A stretch of 64,000 nt of DNA from Gemmataceae bacterium. Lineage in GTDB: Bacteria; Planctomycetota; Planctomycetia; Gemmatales; Gemmataceae. Location: contig JAIEPT010000074.1 of the NCBI GenBank assembly GCA_019748295.1, forward strand, positions 1 to 64,000. Reading direction: 5' to 3'. The translations under genes and the position numbers were made by a program. Below the pieces are notes generated by a model that worked only from the letters and a program-made list of their open reading frames with translations, was not told where the DNA came from and ran no database searches. Positions 25,925 to 35,100 of the stretch are shown piece after piece. Each line of letters opens with the position of its first letter. Position 1 is the stretch's first letter.

Positions 25925-26941
25925 GCAGATTTCCTCAGCGTGCTCCAGCACATTATTTGCTAGCGATGCGACATCGACGGATTGGGGCAACGTGAAAGCG
26001 AGACAGTCGTCTTGCAACGTTAAGCCGAGGAGGTCGTCCTTTACCTTGCGATAGCCGTTCATCTCCCCGGCATGCGTCAGTCGGCATTCGACCTGGGTCA
26101 TGCCTTCGAGCCAGCAGCCGATCGGGCCCTGGACGCCATTGCCTAGGATCACTTCGAGACCCAGCGATTGCGCCAAATGAATCAGTGAGGCGAGTTGCTT
26201 GGGGCTGCCGTTCTTCATCAGCTTGAATTTGACGAAAGCCGCACACTTGGCGGCCCGGCGGACGTCGTCGGCGTCGAAGATCGATTCGTCGAGCATCAGC
26301 GGAATCGGGCTGACGGCGCGCAGTTTCGACATCGCATCCCATGCGTCGATGGCGAAGGGTTGCTCGAGGAGTTGCGTGGAGGGGTGGTCGAGCCAACTCA
26401 CCGTCTTCGCCGCGAGATCGAAGTCGAACGCTTGGTTGGCGTCATAGCGGAACATCATGCTGGTCGCCGTCGCATGGACGGCTTCGATCGTCTCGCGAGT
26501 TTCGCGTTCGTCCGCAGAGAGCTTGACCTTGGCAACGCTGTTTCCTTGGGCCGCAAGCTTGGCGATTTGGCTTGGGATCTCGTCGATTCGGTTCCATTGC
26601 AGGATCGGGCAGATCGGCACTCGGCCCGTGACATGCGCAGTCGTCGGGCCTTCGAGGGCGGTACGCACGGGCGAGGTCACGAACGGATCGTTGCGATGCC
26701 GTTCGTAGAAATCGGTCAGATCCTCGTCTGCAGCAAGGCGGGCGTAGCTGGCGGCGAGCAGTTCCTTCGTCTCATGCGAATAGCCAGGCAGCGGGCAGCT
26801 TTCGCCGAGGCCGATCGAACCATCGTCGAAACGAGCGATGGCGACGAACGAATCGAAGCGGTGCAGCGTGCCGAACGCGAGGACATACGGGCGGCGCAAC
26901 GACAACAGGAGGCGAGCGATCGTGAGTTCAACGGGTCGCAT
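25901..26941 (-). CDS. Enolase superfamily, dipeptide-epimerase-like (muconate-lactonizing subgroup)
   Basis: 346 residues. The MLE-subgroup catalytic set is visible: the first Lys pair in VAKVKLS, metal ligands D in RYDANQAF, E in LLEQPF and D in MLDES, and the second Lys pair in FVKFKLMKNG. Subgroup members include L-Ala-D/L-Glu epimerase, other dipeptide epimerases and N-succinylamino-acid racemase. The substrate here is unknown. The last residues LSWRQVY and the stop are encoded by a family C repeat, so the original C-terminus was probably replaced. It overlaps the ATP-grasp gene by 14 nt and is the third gene of the cassette. Confidence 0.87.
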   Translation of the reverse strand: MRPVELTIARLLLSLRRPYVLAFGTLHRFDSFVAIARFDDGSIGLGESCPLPGYSHETKELLAASYARLAADEDLTDFYERHRNDPFVTSPVRTALEGPTTAHVTGRVPICPILQWNRIDEIPSQIAKLAAQGNSVAKVKLSADERETRETIEAVHATATSMMFRYDANQAFDFDLAAKTVSWLDHPSTQLLEQPFAIDAWDAMSKLRAVSPIPLMLDESIFDADDVRRAAKCAAFVKFKLMKNGSPKQLASLIHLAQSLGLEVILGNGVQGPIGCWLEGMTQVECRLTHAGEMNGYRKVKDDLLGLTLQDDCLAFTLPQSVDVASLANNVLEHAEEICLSWRQVY

Positions 26942-27929
26942 CGCCAGCCCACTGTTCGACAGGTCGCTCGCGGTAACCCAGCACGAAATTCGTCAGAGTC
27001 CGCCCCGGTTCCATGCGGACGAAAGGCGTCGTGCCGACGGTCAACAGATCGACGACGGCGGAGGGGAAATTCATGCCGTTCATCGTGGTGAGGTAGCTGT
27101 AGCCGTTGAGCCGGCAATTCACTTCGAGCAGATGCCATTCGCCGGTCTGAGCGTGGCGCTTGAACTCGACGTTAATCGGCCCACGCCAACCGCCCATGGC
27201 TTCGACGATGCGCTGAGCAAGCTTCAACAGTTCCGGCTCATGCACGACGACGCCCGCCATGCCGCCGCCGCCCCAGGTCATGAAGGTTGCATGCGAATGG
27301 GACGCGGCTTCGCCATAAAGCTTGCCGTCGGCGCCGTAGAGCAGCAGCGCGACGTAGATGCTGCCGGTTTCGCCGGGGATGAACTGCTGCATGAGCACGT
27401 CGCCGGGGAAACTCTTGCGAACCACGTCGAGGCGATCGTCCAGTTCCTCGCGATTCGCGACGATCCACACGCCCTTCGATCCGCCTTCGCGCGCGGGCTT
27501 GACCACGGCCGGATACTCGACTTCCTCGACGCTTGCATACGTCCGCGGAGCCGGCAAGCCGTGGCGATGCATGGCGGCATTGAGATCCGCCTTATGCGTG
27601 AGGATGCGATAAGTCTCGTAGTTCGGGCGGAACATCTTTACGGGGGGATTCCAGCCCTGATGGACCACTTCCATCGTGCCTTCGACATCGTGGTCGGAGG
27701 TGGGAATCAGCACGTCGATCTGGTTGTCCGCGATGGCCCGATCGAGGAATTCGCGGTACTGCTCGAGATTGCGAGCACGCGGGGCGAGCAGCGGATGCAC
27801 GCCGGGCAGGTACAGACCGCTCGCGAATTTGCTGGCATCGCTCAGAAACAAGCGGACATCACGACGGCCGGCGAGGGCGCGGGCGTAGTTGATCGCGGAC
27901 GCGGTGGCGGAAAGCACGAGCACGTTCAT
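26928..27929 (-). CDS. ATP-grasp domain protein (carboxylate-amine ligase type)
   Basis: 333 residues. The N-terminal Rossmann-like part is MNVLVLSATASAINYARAL. The ATP-grasp domain from about residue 115 has the phosphate-binding loop VVKPAREGGSKGVW, the hinge LMQQFIPGETGS, and the metal/ATP-binding segment INVEFKR...HLLEVNCRLNG, in which the usual N-P-R is N-C-R. This fold joins a carboxylate to an amine through an acyl-phosphate. The enolase-superfamily neighbour suggests that a dipeptide-like or modified amino-acid product is involved. It overlaps the upstream gene by 4 nt. Confidence 0.85.
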   Translation of the reverse strand: MNVLVLSATASAINYARALAGRRDVRLFLSDASKFASGLYLPGVHPLLAPRARNLEQYREFLDRAIADNQIDVLIPTSDHDVEGTMEVVHQGWNPPVKMFRPNYETYRILTHKADLNAAMHRHGLPAPRTYASVEEVEYPAVVKPAREGGSKGVWIVANREELDDRLDVVRKSFPGDVLMQQFIPGETGSIYVALLLYGADGKLYGEAASHSHATFMTWGGGGMAGVVVHEPELLKLAQRIVEAMGGWRGPINVEFKRHAQTGEWHLLEVNCRLNGYSYLTTMNGMNFPSAVVDLLTVGTTPFVRMEPGRTLTNFVLGYRERPVEQWAGDATR

Positions 27930-28762
27930 GCGGCCGGCGTCCGATACGGGGTGTAGGTGAGATCCACGACGAACTTGAGGCCGGGCTTGGCGATTGCATC
28001 GCCGCTCGGATCAAGAAGATCGGCGCCGGCATTCTTCAACGTGCCAAAGACAGCTCGCGGGATCGGTCGGAATGAGGTCAAGGTCGGCGAACCGTCGGAG
28101 GCGGCAATCCAGTTGAAGGTGAAGAAGCCGCGGTGATCCATGAAGGCGAGCATTCGTCGGGTGAGATCCGCAATTCGCTCGTCGGCAATGGTTTCGCCGG
28201 CGGTGATCCATTCGTCGCGAGCGCAGGTTTCGCTGTGCACAAGGATCAGGCCGAGCTTCAGGCCGCGTTCGCTGCATCGGCCGACCGCGAAAACCGTCTT
28301 CGCTTTCGGCAACATCGGTTGGTAGAGGATCCCTGCTTGATGCGGATCGTCGATCGCTTCGGCAGGCTTGGTCGGAAAGATCAGCGTGCCGTCAGGCCGA
28401 TGAAACGCGTCCCCCTTGGCAATGTTGGAAACGCCGTCGAATGGAGTCGGCGAGAGCGGTGCGACGATGTCGCCGAAGCGTTCGCGAAGCTGCTTCAGAG
28501 CGACGGCGATGCGGAACGTCCCCCATTGGTTCTGCGGTTCGCTATGCTTCGGATGGACCCAACGGGGACAGAGGACGATGCACTCGCGTTGATCCGGCTG
28601 GAATGAGGTCGGCGATGCCTGGCGGATCTCGACGTTCGGCAGGCCCCACCCATCGATAACCGGCTGATCGGTGAGAAACACGAACGAACGCTCGGGATAC
28701 GCGAGGGCGATGGAGCTTGCCGCTTGCTTCTCGGCGCCAAGCAGGACTATGGAATCGGGCAT
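27926..28762 (-). CDS. Unknown protein of the ATP-grasp cassette, possibly a degenerate ATP-grasp protein
   Basis: 278 residues with no family I recognise firmly. The first 60 residues look like a Rossmann-type N-terminal domain (MPDSIVLLGAEKQAASSIAL). The middle has ILYQPMLPKAKTVFAVG, and the end HRGFFTFNWIAASDGSPTLT followed by SFRPIPR. These occupy the same relative positions as the ATP-grasp hinge and the final E-x-N-x-R segment but lack the key acidic residues and the glycine-rich loop. I infer an inactive relative of its neighbour, perhaps a partner subunit. It is the first gene of a three-gene overlapping operon. Confidence 0.6.
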   Translation of the reverse strand: MPDSIVLLGAEKQAASSIALAYPERSFVFLTDQPVIDGWGLPNVEIRQASPTSFQPDQRECIVLCPRWVHPKHSEPQNQWGTFRIAVALKQLRERFGDIVAPLSPTPFDGVSNIAKGDAFHRPDGTLIFPTKPAEAIDDPHQAGILYQPMLPKAKTVFAVGRCSERGLKLGLILVHSETCARDEWITAGETIADERIADLTRRMLAFMDHRGFFTFNWIAASDGSPTLTSFRPIPRAVFGTLKNAGADLLDPSGDAIAKPGLKFVVDLTYTPYRTPAA

Positions 28763-28788
28763 GGAATCCGGTTCCGAGATGCCAAAGT

Positions 28789-28976
28789 AGTCCTCACGCT
28801 CCGCGTGAGGTCAGCGGCGATGCAAGGTCAGACCGCCGCTTGTATTTTGTGGCGACAAGTTTATCTAACTTGTCGGATGGGTTTTCGGAGAGTTTCCAAA
28901 CAAGTTAGATAAACTTGTTTCCACGGCCGTCTGACCTTGCATCCCCGCTGACCTCACGCGGAGCGTGAGGACCACT
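28789..28976. repeat. Nested palindromes: family D (outer) around family C copy 4 (28848-28925)
   Basis: Outer arms AGTCCTCACGCTCCGCGTGA and TCACGCGGAGCGTGAGGACC, middle arms GCAAGGTCAGAC and GTCTGACCTTGC, inner arms GGCGACAAGTTTATC and GATAAACTTGTTTCC. The element ends 10 bp before the flavoprotein stop codon. Confidence 0.85.
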
Positions 28977-28986
28977 CTCAGGTCGA

Positions 28987-30519
28987 CTACTGCCCGGCGA
29001 CGGCGGGTTCGGCCATCTCGAGGCGAATGCGGACGTCGTCTTCCGCATGTGCCATGCGGCTTTCGACCATCTTGCGACGCACCTTCATCTTCTCGTCTTC
29101 CGCATCCTTGGCCGCGCTGAGCACATAACCCACGGGGTTGTACTTCAGGTGTTCGTTGCCCGACGAATGCACCAGCAGCCGGCCCGCGGTGGCGCGCTCG
29201 GCCTGCGTGATGAAGTCGGCGAGGTCGCGGAGGACGGCTTCCTCATTCAGATTGCGGCCTTCATAGAGATACGCCGTCATCGGTTTCGAAATGATCGTGT
29301 GTTGGCGGATCATCGAGGTCATCATGCGGATCTGCATGTTTTCCGTGGCGCCGAGTTCCTCGATCGCCAGCGGGGCGCAGAGCAGGTCGCTGAACACGTA
29401 GTCGCCGCGGCGCAGATAGCGGGTGCGTTCGATGAACTGCTGATACATGGTGACCAAGCCGGTGCGGTCGGCCGGGCTGTAGACGACGGGAATGATCGCA
29501 TCCGCGTGGATCAGTTCCTCGTGCATCGTCGGAAACCAATCCTTCTTGGTCTTGATGATGCAGCGATAGACTTCGTCGATGTCCACATTCGTGGGGCAGA
29601 CGTCGCAAGCCAGGCAACGGATCACGTGCTTGTCCGCGATCGGAAACACCTTGGCGTCGCAGGGCACTTCCGAGCGAGCGATCAGGCGCTCGACGTATTG
29701 CTGCGCAATGCCGTCGCGGTCCTGCAGAATCCAGAACGAAACCTTGGGGCGGTCCTTGAGCCGATGCGTGTCGGCCATGCGGAGCATGGCGCTGATGCGG
29801 GCGATGCGACGGCCCACGCCCATCGAGGTATCGAGGCCGTATTCGTCTTTGGGCATGGTGCCGATATCGCCCGCCCAGCCGGTGCCGCCGTATTGAGAAG
29901 TGGTTTCGGAATCGTTGCCGACGCCGAGCATGCCGAGTTGGATCATGTCCATGAGCTGGTAGATGAGCGTCGTTTCCTGGCCGCCGTTGCGTTTGGCCCC
30001 AACGGCGATGCCGCCGTAGAGCTTGCCGCGGATCGCGCGTTGCAGTTCGGGTTCGTTGCGAAGGAAGTCGAGGAAGCTCTGCGCTAACGAGCCGCGGTCG
30101 CCGAAGTAGACCGGCGACGACAGCAGGAAACCATCGCATTCCATCAACGCGGCTCGGAGAGTTTCGGCATCCTCCACATCGTTATGTTCCGGGAAGTGCT
30201 CGCTCAGCGCGATGTGGTCGATGTCGGCGCCGAGGTTGTGCGCAGACCAGAGCGCGGCGGCGAGGGCGATTTCGGAATTGCTGAGTCCTTTATCCCCCTT
30301 CAGCTTCTTCAGATTTTTGTACAGCACGTCGAACGGCAGTTTTTCGCTGCGGCCCGCATCCACGAATTGCTGCAGATGGATGCTCGCCTGCTGCTTGAGG
30401 TAGGCGTTCAGCGCATCCTTGTTTGGAAGCGTCTTGATTTCCGAGATCAGCGCGGCATTGCCGCCGCCGCGACGAGCGTTGCGAAGGCTGGCGGAAAGAC
30501 CCAAGATCTTGAGTTTCAT
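28987..30519 (-). CDS. Tandem flavodoxin-fold oxidoreductase with Fe-S-type cysteine motif
   Basis: 510 residues that appear to hold two FMN-reductase-like domains. The first has the FMN loop LGLSASLRNARRGGGNAAL and the segment FLLSSPVYFGDRGSLAQSF. The second begins about residue 290 (KVSFWILQDRDGIAQQY) and contains the compact cysteine cluster CLACDVCPTNVDIDEVYRC, resembling the C-x2-C-x2-C-xn-C motif of iron-sulfur flavoproteins, with an 11-residue final gap instead of the usual 4-7. ADAIIPVVYSPADR is the second domain's flavin-site equivalent. ATG 30519 is preferred over 30525 because AGGGG is correctly spaced for it. The electron acceptor is unknown. Confidence 0.75.
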   Translation of the reverse strand: MKLKILGLSASLRNARRGGGNAALISEIKTLPNKDALNAYLKQQASIHLQQFVDAGRSEKLPFDVLYKNLKKLKGDKGLSNSEIALAAALWSAHNLGADIDHIALSEHFPEHNDVEDAETLRAALMECDGFLLSSPVYFGDRGSLAQSFLDFLRNEPELQRAIRGKLYGGIAVGAKRNGGQETTLIYQLMDMIQLGMLGVGNDSETTSQYGGTGWAGDIGTMPKDEYGLDTSMGVGRRIARISAMLRMADTHRLKDRPKVSFWILQDRDGIAQQYVERLIARSEVPCDAKVFPIADKHVIRCLACDVCPTNVDIDEVYRCIIKTKKDWFPTMHEELIHADAIIPVVYSPADRTGLVTMYQQFIERTRYLRRGDYVFSDLLCAPLAIEELGATENMQIRMMTSMIRQHTIISKPMTAYLYEGRNLNEEAVLRDLADFITQAERATAGRLLVHSSGNEHLKYNPVGYVLSAAKDAEDEKMKVRRKMVESRMAHAEDDVRIRLEMAEPAVAGQ

Positions 30520-30633
30520 GGACATGCCCCTGCAGCGCGGGAAATCGGCTTCGATTGGGAAGCTAAGCCTTTCCCACACTTGCGTCAAGAGAAGTTCGAG
30601 AAAGCTGGAGCAATTGGCGAACCTGGGTTGTCC

Positions 30634-30713
30634 TCGTGGCGACAAGTTTATCCAACTTGTCGGTTTGGTTCTTAGATCCGAATCCGACAAGTTAGATAAA
30701 CTTGTCGCCACGA
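30634..30713. repeat. Palindromic repeat, family C copy 5
   Basis: TCGTGGCGACAAGTTTATCC mirrors TAGATAAACTTGTCGCCACG. It ends 9 bp before the esterase stop codon. Confidence 0.88.
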
Positions 30714-30722
30714 AAGCATCTC

Positions 30723-31610
30723 CTATTTCGCCTGAAGCCAGCCGCTCTTTTTCATCCAATCGGCACATCGCTGGGGCCAAGTCGAGACCGGATCGGTACT
30801 CGGGCGAAGACCGAAGCCATGTCCGCCCGTCGCATAGACATGCAGTTCCGCCGGCACCTCGGCTCCACGCGCGGCGAGGAACAGCAAGATGCTGTTCTCG
30901 CATGGCACCGGGTCGTTGGCCGCATGCACCAGAAACAACGGCGGCACGTTCTTGTGAATCGCAATGTCGGACAACAATTCCGTCCGATCCTTGTTCACGA
31001 TGCCGCCCGGGTAGACCAGCACCGCAAAGTTCGGCTTACAGGACACTTGGTCTACGTCGTCGATGGCCTCATACGTTCGCTTGTCGAAGCCGGTGGCCAC
31101 GCGGACCGCCAGGTTGCCTCCTGCGGAGAAACCCAACATCCCGATGCGATCCGGATCGATATTCATCTCTTTGGCCTTGGATCGAACCAGGCTCACGGCC
31201 CGCTGGCCGTCTTGGAAGGCGCCCGCGGGAGCTTTGTCCTTGGCATCGTCAGCTCGACGCGGCACGCGATACTTCAGGACTATCCCTGTGATGCCGATCG
31301 AGTTTAGCCACTGGGCGACCTCTTCTCCTTCCAGATCCCACGCCAGAATGTTGTACCCGCCTCCCGGGCAGACGATGACGGCAGCGCCGGTGTCCTTCTC
31401 TTTCGCGGGCCGATAGACGGACAGCGTCGGAATGGAGACGTTGGTCAGCCGTTGCACCTTCTTTTCGCCGGGTTTCTGTTCCAGCGTTTTCTCTTCGCCG
31501 ATGGCTTCTTTCTCGCCGGGGACTTTCCCCGGCCAAACCTTAAGAACCGTCGGCTGGGCGAACGCGAACGATGGCCCTGCGATCAGCAGCAGCAATGCGA
31601 AGAAGCGCAT
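30723..31610 (-). CDS. Secreted alpha/beta-hydrolase (acetyl esterase / BD-FAE-like)
   Basis: 295 residues with signal peptide MRFFALLLLIAGPSFAFA. The oxyanion region is VIVCPGGGYNILAWDLEG. The nucleophile Ser is in LGFSAGGNLAVRVA, the Asp in VHAANDPVP and the His in GGHGFGLRP. The pattern fits the esterase/lipase group that includes carbohydrate acetyl- and feruloyl-esterases common in planctomycetes. It could deacylate polysaccharides outside the cell. It is a single gene bounded by a family C palindrome. Confidence 0.88.
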   Translation of the reverse strand: MRFFALLLLIAGPSFAFAQPTVLKVWPGKVPGEKEAIGEEKTLEQKPGEKKVQRLTNVSIPTLSVYRPAKEKDTGAAVIVCPGGGYNILAWDLEGEEVAQWLNSIGITGIVLKYRVPRRADDAKDKAPAGAFQDGQRAVSLVRSKAKEMNIDPDRIGMLGFSAGGNLAVRVATGFDKRTYEAIDDVDQVSCKPNFAVLVYPGGIVNKDRTELLSDIAIHKNVPPLFLVHAANDPVPCENSILLFLAARGAEVPAELHVYATGGHGFGLRPSTDPVSTWPQRCADWMKKSGWLQAK

Positions 31611-32162
31611 GTGAATCTCCGGGAAACTTCAGGAACCCCACCGAGTGTACTCGCGAAACAGGCTGGGGGGGAAGGGTAATCCGGCCGACTGCTGGGCCTT
31701 GGGCCAAGGTTCAGGCCATTTCGCAAATGTCGGCCCCGCCAAAGCGAACCAAAGTTGGGATTATGCGGGAAGTTGCGGTCAAAGCGGAAAAGCGGGCCTT
31801 AGGCCGTAGGCGAACCTTTGATCCTGGGGCAAGTCCCCGATCGTCTTCAGCACGTTTATGATCCCAGCCGAAATGGAGAGGTGACACGCGCCATCAGAGG
31901 CGGAATTTGGAACGAAAAACATGAAAGCATGGTGAGAGTGATTGATTTTGCGTAGGTTGCGACGATAAAATGGGCCTTAACAACTTTACGCCCAGCAAAA
32001 AATTCGCTGAGCGTTCCCCCATTCTCTCGCTGCGGCTTATCGCGATCATCCATGTTTTGTCGCAAAATGCAGGTTTGAGGCGAAAGAGTGAAACTCTACG
32101 CGTTGTGACGCCGTAGAGTCGGTGGCTTCGGTTGCTTGTCTCTCCACCAAGGTGAGTCTTCC
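31611..32162. other. Divergent intergenic region upstream of the giant gene
   Basis: About 550 bp, noticeably less GC-rich than the surroundings, especially 31900-32110. No palindromic family is present, unlike most gaps here. Apart from the promoter candidate listed separately I see no feature. Confidence 0.5.
31942..31971 (+). promoter_or_regulatory. Candidate promoter of the giant surface-protein gene
   Basis: TTGATT (31942-31947) and TAAAAT (31966-31971) are separated by 18 bp, about 190 nt before the start codon. Confidence 0.45.
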
Positions 32163-35100
32163 ATGGCTTCGTTCTTCGATCGATTCTTCTCCTCACGCCG
32201 GAAGCCGGCCCCCCTCCGCCGCACGGATGCCGGACGAAAGAAGCGGCCCGTATTCGAGACGCTGGAAGATCGAACCGTCCCCGCCACCCTTCCTCCCGCG
32301 TTGGTCACGCCGAACACGAATCCAGTGATGGCAGGAGCCTTCAACCCGCAGCTCGCCGTCGATCCCCTCAACTCTCAGAATATGGTGGCGATCGCCAGCA
32401 CGGGCGCCGCGCTTACCGGGCAGTACTCCACCGATGGCGGCACGAATTGGAACCCCTTCGTTGCCCCCTTGTCGTTCCAGGATCCGAATCTTGGCGCCGG
32501 CAACAACTTCACGTCCATTACCGATCCTAGCATCACCTTCGACCGGAACGGGCGATTTTACGTCTCGGCGTCGTATCAAGACGCGACCTACAACTCCGGC
32601 GCCATTCGCGTGACTCGCTACGATATGCGCGACGGCACTCCCAACGCCGACTTCAACTCCGTCGTATACCGTTGGTTCGGCGTCGACCCGGCCTTCAACC
32701 CAGTGGTTGCCGTCGATACGAATGAGACGGCCTGGACGGATCCGGAAACGGGCGCAACGCGCGTCGACACGCTCGCCAACTCCGTCGTCCTCTCCCGCAA
32801 CGGGCAAACGGGGCCTGATTCCGAGATCATCCCCCGCGGAATCTATGTTGCCTGGAATGCGAATCTCTCGCTCGCTGCCGGCGACCCGCTCGGCACGAAC
32901 CTGAGCCGCATTTTCGTCGCGGCTTCCGGCGACGGCGGCCGCACCTTTACCACTCAACAGGCGGCTTCCGCGAACAACGTCAACGCGGCCAATCCCGTTA
33001 TCACGTTTTCCGCCCCCGGAACTTCCGGCTCCAGCAACCTCATGATCTTCTGGAATCAGGGAACCGGCATCGTTCTCGATCGCAGCGACCCGACGAACGG
33101 CATTTCCGATGGCGGCGTCGTCGCGGCCGCGCAGGAGTTCAGCAACAACATTCCTGTGCCCATCGCGGATGCGACCCAGAACTTCGACGCGACGCCGACC
33201 CGAACGCTGCCGGATACCGCCAATGCGACGACATCGCCCATTGTTGTGAATATCGACGCGCAGGGCCTGAACACGATTCGGGATGTCAACGTCACGGTCA
33301 ATATCACCAATCAAGACTTGTCGCAGCTGTTGATCGAATTGGTTCCCCCTACGGGATCGGGGCTGCCCACCATTCCGTTGGTCCTGAATCGCATCGACGG
33401 TTCGGGCGCCGTCATCGCGGCCAATCGCGGCATCGCCGGCACCAACCTTGGCGTCTTGCCTTCGACCGGCAACTCGGTCGGCGCCGTCTTCGATGGCGAC
33501 TCGATGCGATCCATCACGGCCGGCTCCGGCCCGTTCGTCGGGTACTTCAGACCGGAAACGGGCAATTTGTCCCTTTTGAACGGCTTTGCTTCCGCTCAGA
33601 TGAACGGACAGTGGCGCCTCCGCGTTACCGACAACTTCAGCAGTGCGACGAACGGCACGACGACCACCGGCACGATTCAAGGCTGGTCCATCAAGTTCAC
33701 GGGACGAATCGATACGCCCGGCGTCGGCGGCAACGCCTTTGCGAACATCGAAATCCCCGTGGCGACTTCCATTGCCCAGAGCAACACGCAGACTGGAACC
33801 GCCCTCGTCGCGGCAGGCGCTCCCGGCATCAATTCCGGCCTCTCGGTCGCGGTCGATCGCTCCGTCGGCGCCTTCAGCCCGTATGCGGGACGCATGTACG
33901 TCGCCTACAACAGCGGAACGGCCGCCAATCCCGATGTTTCCGTCGCCTACTCGGATAACGGTTTGCTGTGGCAGACCACGCGAATCAACGACGACTCCGC
34001 TTCCGACAACATGTCGGAAGGCACTCGCGCTCAGTTCATGCCGACCATCGCCGTCGATCCCGGGACCGGAACGCTGGTCGCGACCTACTACGACGCGCGC
34101 TGGGACGCCGCCAACGCGCGTGCGACGACGATGATCGCCACGAGCATCGATGGCGGCGCCAGCTTCAGCAAGTCCGCTTATCTCAACGCAACCAAGACCG
34201 CCGTCGATCTCATCAGCGGCGCCACGATCAATATCGAGCCGATCCCCGGCAACGCGGCCGCGGCAGGCGCCGGCGCCTTCGGCGACCGGCAGGGTCTGGC
34301 CGTCATCGATGGCCGGGTTGTCGCTCTGTTCGCCTCCAATCCGAACGCGGCCGGCTCCAACGTCTACACCGCGAACGTCACGTTCGCCTCGGGCCCACGC
34401 ATCATCAGCGGCGACATGGGGCCGATCCTCGACGAAAGCGTCACGCGGTCGGTCAGCGCCGGCGGCAACACCACCGGCGTCTACGTCTACAACGCCGGCA
34501 CGGTCGTGGCGCCCAACGAAGTCCGCAACGTGAATCTGACCGGAACGGTCACGGGCGGCTTCTTCCGCCTCACGTTCCGCGGCTCCAACACCAGCCAAAT
34601 CGCCTACAACGCCAGTGCTGCGACCGTCCAATCCGCGCTTCAAGCACTGAGCTCGATCGGGACAGGCAACGTCCAAGTCTCGGGAGTCCCCGGCGCATGG
34701 GTTGTCACCTTCGTCAATTCGCTCGGCGGTCAAGACGTCGCGGACGCCGACATGACGGCGACCAACGTCAGCCTTGCGGGTACGACTCCAGGCGTCGCGG
34801 TCGCCACGAACACGCAGGGTTCGACCTACTCGGGCGGCACCCGCCAGCTTGACGGCTTCCAAGTCAAATTCGATCGCCGGGTCGATCCCGCGACCTTCGA
34901 CTATCGCGACATCGAACTTTACTTCCGCAGTCCAACGACGCCTGGTTCGCAATTGGGCACGCCGCTCGCCATCAACGAGTCGCAGACGCTCACCATCGTC
35001 GGCGGCCCCACGGGCGGTTCGTTCACGTTGACCTTCGGAGCGGCGACCACCGGCAACCTCCCGCACAACGCCAGCGCCGTCGAAATTCAGGCCGCCCTCC

